In this document: positions 32,925-33,213 of the stretch, one piece after another
Layout of the letters: every line of letters begins with the position of its first letter
Position numbering within the stretch: the first letter of the stretch is position 1
Program-made: the position numbers and the translations under genes
The notes under the pieces: generated by a model
Database searches by the model: none
What the model saw: only the letters and a program-made list of their open reading frames with translations
What the model was told of the DNA's origin: nothing
DNA from: Peptoniphilus grossensis ph5
GTDB lineage: Bacteria; Bacillota; Clostridia; Tissierellales; Peptoniphilaceae
Assembly (NCBI RefSeq): GCF_000311825.1
Contig: NZ_HE978566.1
Span: forward strand, 756,868-790,080
Reading direction: 5' to 3'
Length of the DNA: 33,213 nucleotides

Positions 32925-33213
32925 ATGAAATTAACAAAAGTGAAATTGGGGATTTTATCTGTTCCACTTAGAGTCCCTTTTAAGACAGCTTTGCGATCTG
33001 TAAATAGTGTAGAAGATATAATAGTGGAGATACATACAGATACAGGTCATGTGGGATATGGTGAAGCGCCACCAACAGGGGCGATAACAGGAGAAACTCA
33101 AGGTTCAATAATTGGTGCCTTTAAAGACCACATAATAAAGACAATAGTGGGAAGAGATGTAGACGATTTTGAAGACTTGATGAAGGACTTAAATACTTGC
33201 ATAGTAAAAAACG
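32925..33213 (+). CDS. Dipeptide (L-Ala-D/L-Glu) epimerase, 5' part only
   Basis: Enolase-superfamily (muconate lactonising enzyme group) protein; close relatives such as YkfB epimerise L-Ala-D-Glu from peptidoglycan recycling. Only 96 codons are in the window, covering the N-terminal capping domain. VPLRVPFKTALRSVNSVEDIIVEI and GYGEAPPTGAITGET are typical. The catalytic barrel lies beyond the window end. The ATG is preceded by AAGGAGGT at 4 bases. It is the only plus-strand gene and starts a separate unit, divergent from comM. Substrate specificity cannot be judged from this part. Confidence 0.85.
   Translation, partial: MKLTKVKLGILSVPLRVPFKTALRSVNSVEDIIVEIHTDTGHVGYGEAPPTGAITGETQGSIIGAFKDHIIKTIVGRDVDDFEDLMKDLNTCIVKN

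Overview
The window is chromosomal DNA of a low-GC Gram-positive anaerobe. The gene content and order resemble a non-sporulating member of the Tissierellia, most likely Peptoniphilaceae; this placement is inferred from synteny, AT-richness and protein character, not from a search. It is a housekeeping region. Almost every gene lies on the minus strand, so transcription runs from high to low coordinates. Only the last 0.3 kb (a partial dipeptide epimerase) is on the plus strand.

Layout in the direction of transcription. (1) 32010-21291: comM, dprA, topA, then a compact type IV pilus/competence pseudopilus set (pilB, pilC, one pilin, prepilin peptidase, and a fused PilM/PilN-like or GspL-like protein) and a HypE/AIR-synthase-like gene, all tightly packed. 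(2) 21219-18540: a cell-wall amidase, RNase PH and an XTP/dITP pyrophosphatase. They lie behind a strong promoter with an adjacent perfect match to the WalR box. (3) 18488-18290: tRNA-His and tRNA-Leu(CAA) with their own promoter and two terminators. (4) 18083-15713: nfeD, floA and an unrecognised membrane-anchored repeat protein, ended by a strong terminator. (5) 15631-1689: phoH, ybeY, a dgkA-PAP2 fusion, cdd, era, recO, glyQ, glyS, a CcpN-like regulator, ppsR, dgt, dnaG, rpoD, trmK and a NIF3-family gene. This is the classic Bacillus/Clostridium arrangement, with dgt inserted between ppsR and dnaG and without the spore-associated yqfC/yqfD and the HD-family yqfF genes known beside phoH in Bacillus. 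(6) rnpB (A-type RNase P RNA) with its own promoter and terminator. (7) An NlpC/P60 cell-wall hydrolase with its own promoter and terminator.

The genes group functionally: DNA uptake and processing (comM, dprA, topA, pilus set), wall and lipid-carrier metabolism (two hydrolases, dgkA-PAP2, floA/nfeD), RNA and ribosome maturation (rnpB, rph, ybeY, era, trmK), nucleotide hygiene (rdgB, dgt, cdd), and the replication/transcription macro-operon (dnaG-rpoD). The 0.9 kb between comM and the epimerase is the only clearly non-coding, accessory-looking stretch. It holds a long hairpin, a small ORF broken by a stop codon, and a self-contained plus-strand promoter-terminator unit.

I see no CRISPR array, prophage, intact insertion sequence or obviously new defence system. 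The most interesting observations are the predicted WalR control of the amidase, the reduced pilus locus with a fused PilM/PilN-like protein inside a comM-dprA-topA operon, the repeat protein behind floA, the kinase-phosphatase fusion, and the promoter-terminator unit ahead of the epimerase.
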